A DNA stretch of 64,000 bases from Paenibacillus elgii NBRC 100335 (GTDB lineage Bacteria; Bacillota; Bacilli; Paenibacillales; NBRC-103111): assembly GCF_004000865.1 (NCBI RefSeq), contig NZ_BIMB01000028.1, forward strand, positions 1 through 64,000, given 5' to 3'. The notes beneath the pieces were generated by a model. It was given only the letters and a program-made list of their open reading frames with translations. It ran no database searches and had not been told where the DNA came from. Every line of letters starts with the position of its first letter. Positions within the stretch are counted from its first letter, which is position 1. This document shows positions 1-8,574 of this stretch, piece after piece. Made by a program: the position numbers and the translations under genes.

Positions 1-52
1 TTTGCTCCTCCGTAGGGTGGATGCGAAAGCGAAAAGCTTTATGATGCAACAT
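1..52 (-). CDS. tnpB: TnpB (IS200/IS605 OrfB) N-terminus, cut by window edge
   Basis: Seventeen codons on the minus strand from an ATG at 52, behind a near-perfect AAAGGAGGTGA site at 59-69. The translation MLHHKAFRFRIHPTEEQ has the hallmark start of IS605-family OrfB/TnpB proteins (K-A-x-[KR]-F-R-[IL]-x-P-T-x-E-Q), the RNA-guided nuclease encoded by these transposons. The rest lies outside the window, so whether the RuvC-like catalytic residues are intact cannot be judged. The family call rests on the N-terminal motif only. Confidence 0.72.
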   Translation of the reverse strand, partial: MLHHKAFRFRIHPTEEQ

Positions 53-75
53 GCGGGATTCACCTCCTTTGGTGA

Positions 76-213
76 TTTTACGATAATTATAGAACTTATG
101 TTCGCATTCATACACAAGAGATGCTGATTCATCTCCCCCTTATCGAAGAGGGAGTCTTCTCAGCCTTAACGATAAAGCCGCTGAAGAAGCTTGGCTATGA
201 AAAGTTTTCTTGA
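76..213 (+). pseudogene. Possible 3' remnant of an unknown gene next to tnpB
   Basis: An open frame of about 45 codons ends at a TGA at 211-213 and contains an ATG at 121. The residues (for example HLPLIEEGVFSALTIKP) look protein-like, but there is no ribosome site and I do not recognise a family. Its position directly upstream of tnpB suggests the tail of a gene interrupted by the transposon. It may be chance. Confidence 0.2.
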
Positions 214-301
214 GTATATGCCGCCCAAAACGTTAAAGTCAATGCTTTTCCCGTCAGCCGGATGCGGCCCGTGAAATCCTTACGTTCGTCCGTATTACCT
301 G

Positions 302-575
302 CTACTCACGAAACGGGAGGAATTCGCGATGCTTAAACTCCAGCTCCTGATTAGCGCCTGCTGCATTTTGCAATCTCAGCAGCGTGTTGTCCAATTCCAA
401 TCGAAACGTTTCCGTATCCGCATAAGGCGGCTGCCCGGGGTGTTCTTGATACGCCCCACTGCGTACAAATCGCTCTGCACCTCGGGTGTTCTCCGCTTCC
501 TGAGCTCCTCGTCCGCATACGGCTCCGCCGCTTCTTTGCCGATCCGTTTGGCTAACTGAAGAAAAAAGCGCCGAC
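302..575 (-). pseudogene. Frameshifted small ORF downstream of the RNA methyltransferase
   Basis: On the minus strand a frame reads QLAKRIGKEAAEPYADEELR and on to RIKNTPG near 432. It then continues sensibly only in the next frame (QPPYADTETFRLELDNTLLR onward) to a TAG at 302-304. A missing G in the CCCGGG run at about 432-437 would join the two halves into a protein of roughly 85 residues. No clear start codon or ribosome site is visible, and I do not recognise the family. It could be a decayed gene tail or a sequencing indel. Confidence 0.3.
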
Positions 576-592
576 CCTGGGCAGGTCCACGC

Positions 593-1537
593 TTAGCAGC
601 ATATGACGATGTGCCGGGAAAACGAGCCTTTGCGCACAACGCATCGGTCCAGAACGGCGAACCCGGCCTGCCCGGCGAGCGTCTCCACCGGTTCGGTGGA
701 CACGATAACGGCCCGCTCCGCCAGCCGCCGGACGTTCCCGAGCAGGCGAAGCTGTTCTTCCGGCGAAATGACCGAGCACAGGTTGTACGGCAGGTCGAGG
801 ACGGCGGCATCGTACCGGCCGCTCACGTCGCCGATATCCGCCACGCGGACGACGTCCGGCAGCCCGAAGTGAGCGAGGTTCGCGCGGGCGCCGCGGACCG
901 CAAGCGGATTGATGTCGGAGCCGACGATGTCGATCCCCATCGAGAGCGCCTCGATCAGCACCGTGCCGATGCCGCAGCACGGATCGATCGCCCGGATGCC
1001 GGCAGGCTGTGGCACGGCAAGGTTGGCTACCGCCCGGGCGACCCGCGTGCTGAGGGCGGTGGAATAATTATGCGGCTTCCGGCTGTGCTTCAGCCAGACC
1101 GCTTCGTTCTGCCGGCAGGGGCCGAGCACCCAGCGCCCTTCGCCGGTGCAGGCGAAGCCGAGCAGCCAGTCCGGCCGGCGCATGTCGGCCCGGCCGCGGA
1201 TGCGCGCGCCGAGCTCCCGCTCCATGGCTCGCTGGTCCTCGTACGCGGCATAGCAGCCGGCCTTGACAAAGACGACCTTGAACGAGCCGCCGTCCAGCTC
1301 CAGCATCCGAGCCAGCTCCCCGAGCTCCTGCAGGCTGTCAGCCTCGCACAGCACATCGACGCGCTGCTTGACGAACGGGCTGCGGCTCGGATCGACGTCT
1401 GTCGGACTCTCCAGCCAGCCGTCCCGCGCTTCCGCGCCAAGCAGCGTGCGCAGCTCAAGCGCGCACAGCTCCGCCTCGTCCTCGTGACAAGCATAAGTAT
1501 ACAAGTATGACACCGGTCTCGTACCGGACAATTTCAT
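593..1537 (-). CDS. THUMP/UPF0020-type RNA methyltransferase (TRM11/TrmG10-like)
   Basis: A 314-residue S-adenosylmethionine-dependent methyltransferase expected to modify guanosine in RNA. The C-terminal half (about 165-314) is Rossmann-like: AIDPCCGIGTVLIEA is motif I, GSDINPLAVRGARANLA follows, and DLPYN is a conservative form of the (N/D)PPY catalytic motif. The N-terminal half would hold the substrate-recognition region. The ATG at 1537 follows AGGGGAG at an 8-nt spacing. This architecture is known for TRM11 and TrmG10 families acting on tRNA; the exact nucleotide target is inferred only. It lies upstream of the frameshifted small ORF on the same strand. Confidence 0.8.
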   Translation of the reverse strand: MKLSGTRPVSYLYTYACHEDEAELCALELRTLLGAEARDGWLESPTDVDPSRSPFVKQRVDVLCEADSLQELGELARMLELDGGSFKVVFVKAGCYAAYEDQRAMERELGARIRGRADMRRPDWLLGFACTGEGRWVLGPCRQNEAVWLKHSRKPHNYSTALSTRVARAVANLAVPQPAGIRAIDPCCGIGTVLIEALSMGIDIVGSDINPLAVRGARANLAHFGLPDVVRVADIGDVSGRYDAAVLDLPYNLCSVISPEEQLRLLGNVRRLAERAVIVSTEPVETLAGQAGFAVLDRCVVRKGSFSRHIVICC

Positions 1538-1753
1538 GGACAGGTCTCCCCTTATTTTTTGCGCAAGCCTTCGAGTCTGGTTGTAATCTTATCAAAGGGA
1601 GCGGCCGTATTCAAACCGAAAAAGGCCGATCCCGATCCAGATAGATTTCACGCCCAATTCACTATAACCAAATTTTCCATTCCTTACCGTAAGCGCTTCA
1701 TTGCATAATAAGTTCCATAGTCGATCGACTGAACATAAAGAAGAGGTGACGGA

Positions 1754-2770
1754 ATGTCCATTGAACTGCGGCCCTTGCGGCTGCCGGATGATTACGAAGC
1801 GATAGCGGCACTGTTGAATACCTGCTGGTCGGAGCCTTGTACGGCCCAAAGGCTGGAGGAGGACGATGCCAAGCTCTATACGGTCGGCCATACGTATCTC
1901 GATGAGAACGGTCTGCTTGCCGGTTATGACCGCACACGGCGCGTTGCCGTTACGGAACAAGATGTCATTGTCGGATACGTCTGGTCTTGGCGGGCGCCAT
2001 GGACAGAGCCGGGGCATCTCAGTAACACGCTTATTGTAGCCGGAGAACACCGCCAGCAAGGAGCCGGTCAGCTGCTGCTCGAGCATGTCATCGATTGGGG
2101 AACCGCTCTCGGAGCAACGACCCTCGTCACGGACGTCTGGGACGATCACCCGGATGCGCTGCAATTTGCCGAGCGCCGGGGGTTCACGGTCGAACGGCAC
2201 GCTTTTCAATCGGTGCTGAAGCTGGATCGGGTTGATCCGATTCGCCTGCGCGAGGCTGAAACGCTCAAGCTGCTGGAGAGCGAAGGTTTGCGGTTCCTGA
2301 CGCTGGCGGACGAGCCCGGCGAGGAGAGCGAGCGGAAGCTGTACGAACTGTACAAGGAGACGCTGGTAGACATTCCGGGGTATACGGGAGAGGTTCCCGG
2401 CATTCAGGAATGGCGGAAATGGTACCTTATGGCCGAAGGCTACGCACCGGAGCAAGTGATCATTGCAGCGGACGGCGACAACTATGTCGGAGTAACCAAC
2501 GTGCTTCACAATCAGCTGACCAACGGGATGTACCACGAGTACACAGGCGTGAAGCGGGCTTACCGCGGGCGCAAAATTGCGCAGGGCTTGAAGATCAAAG
2601 CCATGCTCTTGGCCAAGGAACGGAATGCCGCCTATATCCGCACGGACAACGATTCCATGAACGCGCCCATGCTCCGGATCAATCGCAGCTTGGGCTATGA
2701 GCCGCTGCGGGGGAATTACCGGTTAACCGCCAAGCTGCGGGATGTGGCGCGGATCGCGGCCCGGAATTAG
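1754..2770 (+). CDS. Tandem GNAT-family N-acetyltransferase
   Basis: A 338-residue protein with two GNAT folds. The first (about 1-150) has the acetyl-CoA loop region HRQQGAGQLLLEHVIDWG, and the second (about 165-330) has RAYRGRKIAQGLKIKAMLLAK and a terminal N-APMLRINRSLGYEP segment typical of GNAT motif B. The substrate is unknown; tandem GNATs of this kind resemble mycothiol-synthase-like acetyltransferases. The ATG follows GAAGAGGTGACGGA. A GTAAGCGCTTCAT sequence at about 1690 resembles a catabolite (cre) site, but this was not tested. Confidence 0.75.
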   Translation: MSIELRPLRLPDDYEAIAALLNTCWSEPCTAQRLEEDDAKLYTVGHTYLDENGLLAGYDRTRRVAVTEQDVIVGYVWSWRAPWTEPGHLSNTLIVAGEHRQQGAGQLLLEHVIDWGTALGATTLVTDVWDDHPDALQFAERRGFTVERHAFQSVLKLDRVDPIRLREAETLKLLESEGLRFLTLADEPGEESERKLYELYKETLVDIPGYTGEVPGIQEWRKWYLMAEGYAPEQVIIAADGDNYVGVTNVLHNQLTNGMYHEYTGVKRAYRGRKIAQGLKIKAMLLAKERNAAYIRTDNDSMNAPMLRINRSLGYEPLRGNYRLTAKLRDVARIAARN

Positions 2771-2781
2771 ATTGGACAAAA

Positions 2782-2824
2782 AAAATTGGCCCTGCGCATA
2801 AAGGCATACGCAAGGCCAATTTTT
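2782..2824. terminator. Bidirectional rho-independent terminator
   Basis: Inverted repeat with arms AAAATTGGCC(C)TGCG and CGCA(A)GGCCAATTTT, flanked by A- and T-runs. It serves the acetyltransferase gene from the left and the signal peptidase gene from the right. Confidence 0.85.
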
Positions 2825-2863
2825 CATAAAGTTCCGTATTCACAGAGAGTTCTCTTCCCTTGC

Positions 2864-3418
2864 TTACGGGAACTTCATAATTCCCATCACGTGATCCAGA
2901 GGAATATAGCCGATGTTTCGGCTGTCGCTGCTGTTGTTCCGATTATCCCCCATCACAAAAATGTGCTTGTCAGGAACCGTCCACTTCCGGTTCGAGCTAA
3001 ACATCATAGCCTCTTTCATGTAAGGCTCCTTCAGCGCTTCCCCATTCCGGTAAACTTGATTTTCCTTGAACTCCAGAACGTCGCCCGGTTTGCCGATGAC
3101 TCTTTTGACATAAAAAACGTGCTCGTCCGTGTTCCCTCTGAAGTATTGCACCATGGGATTCTCCACGATGCTGTCCGTCAACGTTCGTTCCCGGTTAACC
3201 CGACTGTCGATCACGACGATATCGCCGTACTCCGGCAAATAAGAAAAGGTATGGGATAATTTCGAAACGTAGATCCTCTGATCGTTCTGCAAAGTAGGTT
3301 CCATAGAATGCCCTTCGACCTTGTAAGGCTGGAAAATAAAGATGCCGATGACCAAGGACAGGACAAAAGCCATGGAGAATGCGCCAATCCAGTTTCCAAG
3401 TTCTTTGAGTGCTTTCAT
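2864..3418 (-). CDS. sipS: Signal peptidase I
   Basis: A 184-residue type I signal peptidase that cleaves signal peptides from exported preproteins on the outer face of the membrane. An N-terminal membrane anchor (about 12-30) is followed by box B with the nucleophile Ser38 in GHSMEPTL. The general base is Lys105 in YVKRVIGKPGD, and box E is GDNRNNSSDSR near 157-167. Length and the Ser/Lys dyad fit the short Gram-positive SipS class. The ATG is preceded by GGGAGGT at a rather long distance of about 12 nt. Spore formers carry several paralogues, so the symbol marks the class rather than strict orthology. Confidence 0.92.
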   Translation of the reverse strand: MKALKELGNWIGAFSMAFVLSLVIGIFIFQPYKVEGHSMEPTLQNDQRIYVSKLSHTFSYLPEYGDIVVIDSRVNRERTLTDSIVENPMVQYFRGNTDEHVFYVKRVIGKPGDVLEFKENQVYRNGEALKEPYMKEAMMFSSNRKWTVPDKHIFVMGDNRNNSSDSRNIGYIPLDHVMGIMKFP

Positions 3419-3588
3419 CAGGCGGCCGTTACCTCCCTATATGTATTATTATTTGCCATTATGCTGGAAATGTTTTGAAAATGCAAATTTTTTGACGCAG
3501 CGTATAGCGCTTTCTCTTTACCGCGAAGAAAAACAAGACCCTGGCGTCCTGTCTTTCTCCAGCCGTACAGCCCGGTTTGCGTGCCGAT

Positions 3589-4230
3589 TTACTGAATCCT
3601 TGCGTAAGGCGAATCCAAGTGTCCGATTTCGTCGCTGATCGCTTTCATTTTCGCATCCAGCTCGACGGTTAGGTGAGCGGCAGACAGCAGCTCCTGCTTT
3701 AGGCGGTCCGGAATATCCTTGTTGTACTTGTAAAAAATTTTATGCTCCAGGCTGGCCCAAAAATCCATCCCCAGCGTGCGCAGCTGGATTTCGGCTTTGA
3801 CCAGCTGCGTACCCTTGGAGAGCAGTACCGGAACTTCGACGATCAGATGCAGGCTCTGATACCCGTTCGGCTTCGGATTGCGGATATAGTCCTTGCATTC
3901 GATGATCTTCATGTCGTGCCGGTTGTTCAGAATCTCGTACAGATCGTAAATGTCGCTCAAAAACGAGCAAATAATCCGAACGCCGATAATATCGTTCAAA
4001 TGGTCTCGCGCTGCGACAAGGCTGATCGGCAGCCCTTTGCGCTGCAGCTTGTTAATGATGCTCTCGGGCGATTTGATCCGGGTCTTGATATGCTCGATCG
4101 GGTTGTAGTTGTAAACGTGCATGGCCTCTTCGTTAATATGCCGGATCGTCGTGCTCAACTGCTCCATCGCAAACTTGTAAGGCAGGAACATCTCTTTCCA
4201 TTCGCCGGCCGCTTTCAATTTATCGATCAT
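3589..4230 (-). CDS. sasA: Small alarmone synthetase SasA/RelP (YwaC-type)
   Basis: A stand-alone (p)ppGpp synthetase without hydrolase or regulatory domains, which transfers pyrophosphate from ATP to GDP or GTP. HDM-free RelA/SpoT synthetase motifs are visible: NPIEHIKTRIKSPESI, DIIGVRIICSF, NGYQSLHLI and EIQLRTLGMDFWASLEHKI. By recall these match Bacillus subtilis YwaC (SasA) more closely than YjbM (SasB). The ATG at 4230 follows GAGGGA; an in-frame TTG at 4248 lacks a ribosome site. YwaC is known to respond to envelope stress in B. subtilis; whether this copy does is not shown here. Confidence 0.88.
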   Translation of the reverse strand: MIDKLKAAGEWKEMFLPYKFAMEQLSTTIRHINEEAMHVYNYNPIEHIKTRIKSPESIINKLQRKGLPISLVAARDHLNDIIGVRIICSFLSDIYDLYEILNNRHDMKIIECKDYIRNPKPNGYQSLHLIVEVPVLLSKGTQLVKAEIQLRTLGMDFWASLEHKIFYKYNKDIPDRLKQELLSAAHLTVELDAKMKAISDEIGHLDSPYARIQ

Positions 4231-4371
4231 AGTCTGGTCCCTCGTCAATTAAGTATTAGATTAGACCACCTAATGGAGTCCTCTTTTATCATAAAAAATT
4301 ATGGCGCTCGAAGCAATTTTGTGAAAATAATGTGGACAAAACTCCGCCCTGTCCGATGGCCCGCAAACGGC

Positions 4372-4411
4372 AAAAACCTCCGGCAGACGGCGTGGAGCCG
4401 TCTCCCGGAGG
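4372..4411 (-). terminator. Rho-independent terminator of the 4.4-kb membrane protein gene
   Basis: On the minus strand, arms CCTCCGG and AGACGGC pair with GCCGTCT and CCGGAGG around a GTGGA-type loop. A TTTTT run follows. Confidence 0.85.
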
Positions 4412-4418
4412 GTACCTG

Positions 4419-4880
4419 TTAAAGCTTCAAGCTGACGATCAGCATAACAGCCAGCGTTAGCGTCATGAAGCCGGCCGTCGCGGCTACATAGCCGCCGATG
4501 CGGGCCGGGGCGGCCGCCCCTGTCCCTTGCCCGTTCTCGGCGTTCAGCCGCTTCTTCAACCGGCTGCCGAGGATACCGGTCAGAATGACCGCGAGCAGGA
4601 TGACCATCCCGCCGCCTTTTTCCATGACCTGCAGCCATAGCGGCTTGCTTTGCGCAGGAATATTCATTTGGACGATCATGACGACGCCCGAGATCAGAAC
4701 GATAAGCGCGCTCGGATGAGCGATTGTGCTGATTACGCGAAGCGTTTTGCGGGCCAAGGCGCGCAGCTCCACGGAACCGGGTCTTTGGTTAAACAGCGGC
4801 AGCATGACGACCGCCGTCAGGCCCGAGCCGATCCATAGGGACAAGCCGGTCAGGTGCAAAAACAACAGAAAGCCGAACAT
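4419..4880 (-). CDS. Four-helix integral membrane protein, CopD/DUF2269-like
   Basis: A 153-residue protein with about four membrane segments (near 3-25, 50-75, 88-108 and 127-150). The N-terminal LHLTGLSLWIGSGL motif with its conserved His resembles CopD and DUF2269 membrane proteins, some of which handle copper or haem; the function here is unknown. It sits 38 bp downstream of the MMPL transporter on the same strand and is probably co-transcribed with it, since no terminator separates them and one lies after it. Confidence 0.6.
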   Translation of the reverse strand: MFGFLLFLHLTGLSLWIGSGLTAVVMLPLFNQRPGSVELRALARKTLRVISTIAHPSALIVLISGVVMIVQMNIPAQSKPLWLQVMEKGGGMVILLAVILTGILGSRLKKRLNAENGQGTGAAAPARIGGYVAATAGFMTLTLAVMLIVSLKL

Positions 4881-4917
4881 GAAGATACCTCCTTCAATTC
4901 ATTTATCGTCGTCTAGT

Positions 4918-7113
4918 CTAGGATGAGTGAACCTGCGGGCTCTGTGCACTCGACGGCTTCCGTTTCCCGGTTAGCACCATAATCGAGGGCAGCAGCAGCC
5001 CGCGGACGAGGAACGTATCGATCAAGATCCCGATCGTCATCGTCAGCCCGAACAGAAACAGCTCCTGCAGCGGCTGGGTCATCAGCACTCCGAAGGTCGC
5101 CGCGAGAATGAGGCCCGCGGAGGAGATCACCCCGCCCGTCAGCGATACGCCGCGGCTGACCGCTTCGCTCCAGCCCGTCTTGCGCGCCTCTTCCTTCACC
5201 CGGGAGACGAGCATGATGTTGTAATCAACACCCAGCGCGACGAGGAAAACGAACGTATAGACCGGCAGCCGGTAGCTGATCGCGTCATACCCAAGCAAGC
5301 CATGTGCGATGGCCCAGCCGAGCCCCATCGTTGCCGCGTAAGACAGCAGAATCGTCAGCATCATGTACACCGGCATCAGCAAGGAGCGGGTCTGAAACCC
5401 GAGCATGACAGTAATCAGCAATCCGATCAGCGAAAACAGGACAAGTGTATCCCGCTCGTTCATCGCTCTGACATCAAGCTGCTGCGCGGTTTGACCGGCA
5501 AAATGCAGCGAATCGCGCAGCGGATCGAAGCCGCTGTCCTTCAGCATCGTCTCGCTATTCCCCCGCCACGCGTTCAGTGCATCCAGCGCCGCGGGATCGT
5601 ACGGGTTGCCCTTCACAAGCAGCTGCAGCCGGACGGACTTCTTATCCTGCGACAACGCGTTCGCAGGCCATTCACCTCGCGCCGTGTCCGGCTTGGGCCC
5701 CACGCCCGTCTGCTTGGCGAGCAAGCCGGTCAGCGAGGTCAGCTTCTCCCGGAACTGCGGCTCCTCCGTCAGCGGACGATCGGACTGCAGGATGACCGTA
5801 ACCGGCGCCAATTGGCCCGGCGGATACGACTGCTCCAGCAGCTCGAACCCTTGCCGGGAGGACGCCGTATCCGGGAACGACTTCAGCAGATTGAACGAAT
5901 ATTTCATGCCGCCGATATTGAACGAAGCGAACAGCAGCAGCACGGTGAGGATGCCCGCTGTCATGCCGGGGCGTCTGGCGACCAGCGAGCCCGCCTTGGC
6001 CCATAGGCCCGCAGGCCGGGTTTCCCGCTCTTCCAGCTTCGGAACGAAGGGCCAGAACGCTTTGCGCCCGACCAGCGTGAAGACGGCTGGAATCAGCGTC
6101 AGTCCGCTCAGCAAAATGACGACCATGGCCACGGCAAATACCGGCGCAAAATAGTGATACGGCTTAAAGACGGCCGCGAACAGCACAAGCATGGCAACGA
6201 GCACCGTTCCGCCGCTGAACAGAATCGGCTCCGCCACCTGATTCATCGCCAGGCGCATGGCGTCGTGCTTCGAGCCGACCTTGCCGAGCTGCTCCCGGTA
6301 ACGGGAGAACACGAACAAGCAGTAGTCCGTTAAGACCGCGAACAGCAAAATCATCATAATGGACAGCGCCTGCTTATCCACGACGAGCCAGCCGTTCTTG
6401 GCGGACAGCCCCAATACCCGGTCCACGGCCTCGTATACGACGCCCGAGATGACCAGCGGAAGCACCGCGAGCAGCGGCGAACGGTAAATGAGCAGCAAAA
6501 TGACGAGAATTAATCCGACCGTCGCGAGCATGAGCACGAAATCGGCATTTTTGAACAGCGCTATTGTATCTGCGGCAATACCGGCCGGCCCCGTCATTTC
6601 AAGCTGCAGCTCCCCAAGGCCGAGCTTCCCGGCCTGCTCCCGGATCTGCTTCAATGTATCGTAGATCCGGTCCGACTCCAGCCCCTTCTCCAGCGTTACG
6701 TTCAGGAGCAGCGTCTTGCGGTCCTCCGAGAACAGCCGGTCCTGCGCCGCTTCGGGAAGCCGGTGGAACGGCAGCGCTCCGGTGACGTGCTGCGGCTTAC
6801 TATCGGAGGCGAGCCATTCGCTGAGCTGGCGGATGTTGGCCCGCTCCTCCGCGGTAATCGCCTGCTTCCCGTGCAGCACCAGCAGGGCGGTTAAGCCATC
6901 GGCGGACGGAAACTGCTCGTCCATAATTTGCTGGGCCGCCGCAGACGGCGTATTTTCTTTGACGCTTCCTTCTCCGCTGCTGATGGCGAATTTTTTGGCG
7001 GACGGCGCCGCCGCGGCCAGCACAACGACAAGCAGAAGCCAGCCGGCGACGATGCTTTTGGCCCCTTTGGGGCTGCTTACCCATGAGGAAAATGTATGCA
7101 AAGCGCGAAGCAT
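4918..7113 (-). CDS. MMPL/RND-family transporter (YdfJ-like), putative HssR target
   Basis: A 731-residue membrane transporter with the internal duplication of the MMPL family. Each half has one membrane helix, an extracytoplasmic domain (about 45-185 and 405-540) and five helices. The repeated TDYCLFVFSRYRE and VDYNIMLVSRVKEE segments mark the second-helix/loop of each half. Such pumps export lipids, drugs or other hydrophobic compounds by proton motive force. The ATG follows AGGAGG. It has its own upstream region of 84 bp with an HssR-like direct repeat and lies just behind the HssS-like kinase gene, so haem or a haem-related toxicant is a reasonable candidate substrate (inference). Confidence 0.8.
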   Translation of the reverse strand: MLRALHTFSSWVSSPKGAKSIVAGWLLLVVVLAAAAPSAKKFAISSGEGSVKENTPSAAAQQIMDEQFPSADGLTALLVLHGKQAITAEERANIRQLSEWLASDSKPQHVTGALPFHRLPEAAQDRLFSEDRKTLLLNVTLEKGLESDRIYDTLKQIREQAGKLGLGELQLEMTGPAGIAADTIALFKNADFVLMLATVGLILVILLLIYRSPLLAVLPLVISGVVYEAVDRVLGLSAKNGWLVVDKQALSIMMILLFAVLTDYCLFVFSRYREQLGKVGSKHDAMRLAMNQVAEPILFSGGTVLVAMLVLFAAVFKPYHYFAPVFAVAMVVILLSGLTLIPAVFTLVGRKAFWPFVPKLEERETRPAGLWAKAGSLVARRPGMTAGILTVLLLFASFNIGGMKYSFNLLKSFPDTASSRQGFELLEQSYPPGQLAPVTVILQSDRPLTEEPQFREKLTSLTGLLAKQTGVGPKPDTARGEWPANALSQDKKSVRLQLLVKGNPYDPAALDALNAWRGNSETMLKDSGFDPLRDSLHFAGQTAQQLDVRAMNERDTLVLFSLIGLLITVMLGFQTRSLLMPVYMMLTILLSYAATMGLGWAIAHGLLGYDAISYRLPVYTFVFLVALGVDYNIMLVSRVKEEARKTGWSEAVSRGVSLTGGVISSAGLILAATFGVLMTQPLQELFLFGLTMTIGILIDTFLVRGLLLPSIMVLTGKRKPSSAQSPQVHSS

Positions 7114-7164
7114 TTTTTCAATTCAACCTCCTGTCCTCGATCTCACTTCGGATTCTAGGACAGA

Positions 7165-7184
7165 AATATGAATGGAAGATGAAT
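7165..7184 (-). promoter_or_regulatory. HssR-like direct repeat before the MMPL transporter gene
   Basis: Read on the minus strand the site is ATTCATCTT-CC-ATTCATATT: two 9-bp half sites with a 2-bp spacer. From memory, the HssR operator at the staphylococcal hrtAB promoter is GTTCATATT-N2-GTTCATATT. The site matches at 16 of 18 half-site positions by my count, with the same spacing. It lies 52-71 bp upstream of the transporter ATG, a usual place for an OmpR-type activator. Confidence 0.7.
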
Positions 7185-7197
7185 GAGAGATTACGAT

Positions 7198-8574
7198 TTA
7201 TAAACGGGGCAGCCGGACGGTGAATACCGTTCCTTCGGAGACGCGGCTGTGTACGTCGATCGTACCTTCGTGGAGCTCGACGATTTTTTTGACAATGGCG
7301 AGTCCCAGACCGCTGCCGGAGCGGGAACGGGTTCTTGCTTTGTCCGCTTTGTAGAAGCGGTCGAAAATATGAAGCAGCTCGGACTCAGGAATACCCATAC
7401 CCGTATCGGAAACCCGAACGATGATGTCTTCCTCCACCGAAATGCCGATAGTCAGCACGTCGCCGGAATCCGAAAATTTGATAGCGTTCGTTATCAAATT
7501 AAGCCATACCTGATGCATCAGATCGCGGTCGGCATGGACGACGATCTCCGGAAGATCCAGCTCGACGACGATGCCTTTTTCCATCCACTGCCATTCCGTC
7601 ACGAGCACCGCCTGCCGAAGCTGCTCGTCCAAGCGGAAGCTCGTTTTCTTGATAACGCCCGTTTCTTTGTCCAAAGCGGCGAGCGTCAGCAGCTGCTTGC
7701 TGAGCGACGAAAGCCGTCTGCTCTCCTCCTCGATAATGTGCAAATACCGCTGCGCTATCTCGGGCGGCAATTCCCCTGACTGGATCGCTTGGGCGAAGCC
7801 CTGGATCGACGTTAACGGGGACTGGATTTCATGGGAGACGTTGGCGACGAATTCCTGCCGCATGCTGTCGAGCTGGCGGAGCGCTTCGGCCATATGCGCG
7901 AAGTGGCGCGCCAGGTTGCCGATTTCGTCGGCGCGCGCAACGTCGAGCCCAATCTCGTAATTTCCTCCCACAATGCGGGTGGTCGCCTCCGTCAGCGCTT
8001 TGACCGGCTTGACGATATACCGCGTACAGACGACGATGAGCAGCATGCTGAATACAAACGTCGCCGCGAGCAGCACCGCCATGAGCAGACGGACCTCCCC
8101 GATCTGCTGCTCCAGGGCCGGCCGCAAAAACAGCGCGTGGCGTTCCCCCCGGATATCGATCGGGATGCCGACCGTGTTGCGCAGGCTGCTTTCAAAAAAG
8201 CCTGTAATCGTCAGCAGGCGGGGCTCCTCCGTGATGCCGCGGTAGATTTCGCCGTCCAGCACGCGGCGGATTTGATCCGGCGCGCTCTGCGTATGCCGGA
8301 ACGGCTCGCCGTAGAAGACGCCCGGCCCCTTGCCGTCCGCAAGGTACATTTGAAAGCCCAACTGTGCGATGCTGCGAAAATAGCCGTCCGGATCGGTATC
8401 CGGCATCCGCTCGAACAGCGTCCGGATTTCTTTGGCGACCTTCATGATCTTCTGTTCGTTATATTCCCGGATCTGGGTCCGGTAATACACGTTAGCTACC
8501 AGCAGGGCAAACACGCCGCTAACCATGGCGATCAAAATATACGTTGCGACGATCCGCACATACAGCGTCTTCAT
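7198..8574 (-). CDS. hssS: Sensor histidine kinase HssS-like
   Basis: A 458-residue membrane kinase: TM1 about 9-29, extracytoplasmic sensor about 30-160, TM2 about 163-185, HAMP about 186-237, then H-box (FVANVSHEIQSP, His248), N-box and the ATP-binding G boxes (DTGMGIP and GSGLGLAIVKKI). The sensor keeps features I recall from staphylococcal HssS: MKTLYVRI at the start, NVYY after TM1, KIMK, FYGEPFR, ITGFF and NTVGI. The ATG at 8574 overlaps the regulator stop (ATGA); a longer upstream frame is only overlap with hssR. The likely role is sensing haem stress and phosphorylating the neighbouring regulator. Confidence 0.85.
   Translation of the reverse strand: MKTLYVRIVATYILIAMVSGVFALLVANVYYRTQIREYNEQKIMKVAKEIRTLFERMPDTDPDGYFRSIAQLGFQMYLADGKGPGVFYGEPFRHTQSAPDQIRRVLDGEIYRGITEEPRLLTITGFFESSLRNTVGIPIDIRGERHALFLRPALEQQIGEVRLLMAVLLAATFVFSMLLIVVCTRYIVKPVKALTEATTRIVGGNYEIGLDVARADEIGNLARHFAHMAEALRQLDSMRQEFVANVSHEIQSPLTSIQGFAQAIQSGELPPEIAQRYLHIIEEESRRLSSLSKQLLTLAALDKETGVIKKTSFRLDEQLRQAVLVTEWQWMEKGIVVELDLPEIVVHADRDLMHQVWLNLITNAIKFSDSGDVLTIGISVEEDIIVRVSDTGMGIPESELLHIFDRFYKADKARTRSRSGSGLGLAIVKKIVELHEGTIDVHSRVSEGTVFTVRLPRL

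Noticed and set aside
376..980. Long minus-strand frames overlapping the RNA methyltransferase
   Set aside because: They lie in other frames of the methyltransferase gene. Only the part below 593 was kept, as a possible frameshifted small ORF.
1592..2536. A 314-codon minus-strand frame opposite the acetyltransferase gene
   Set aside because: It runs antisense to a well-supported gene, has no ribosome site and an unnatural composition; a shadow of GC-rich codon structure.
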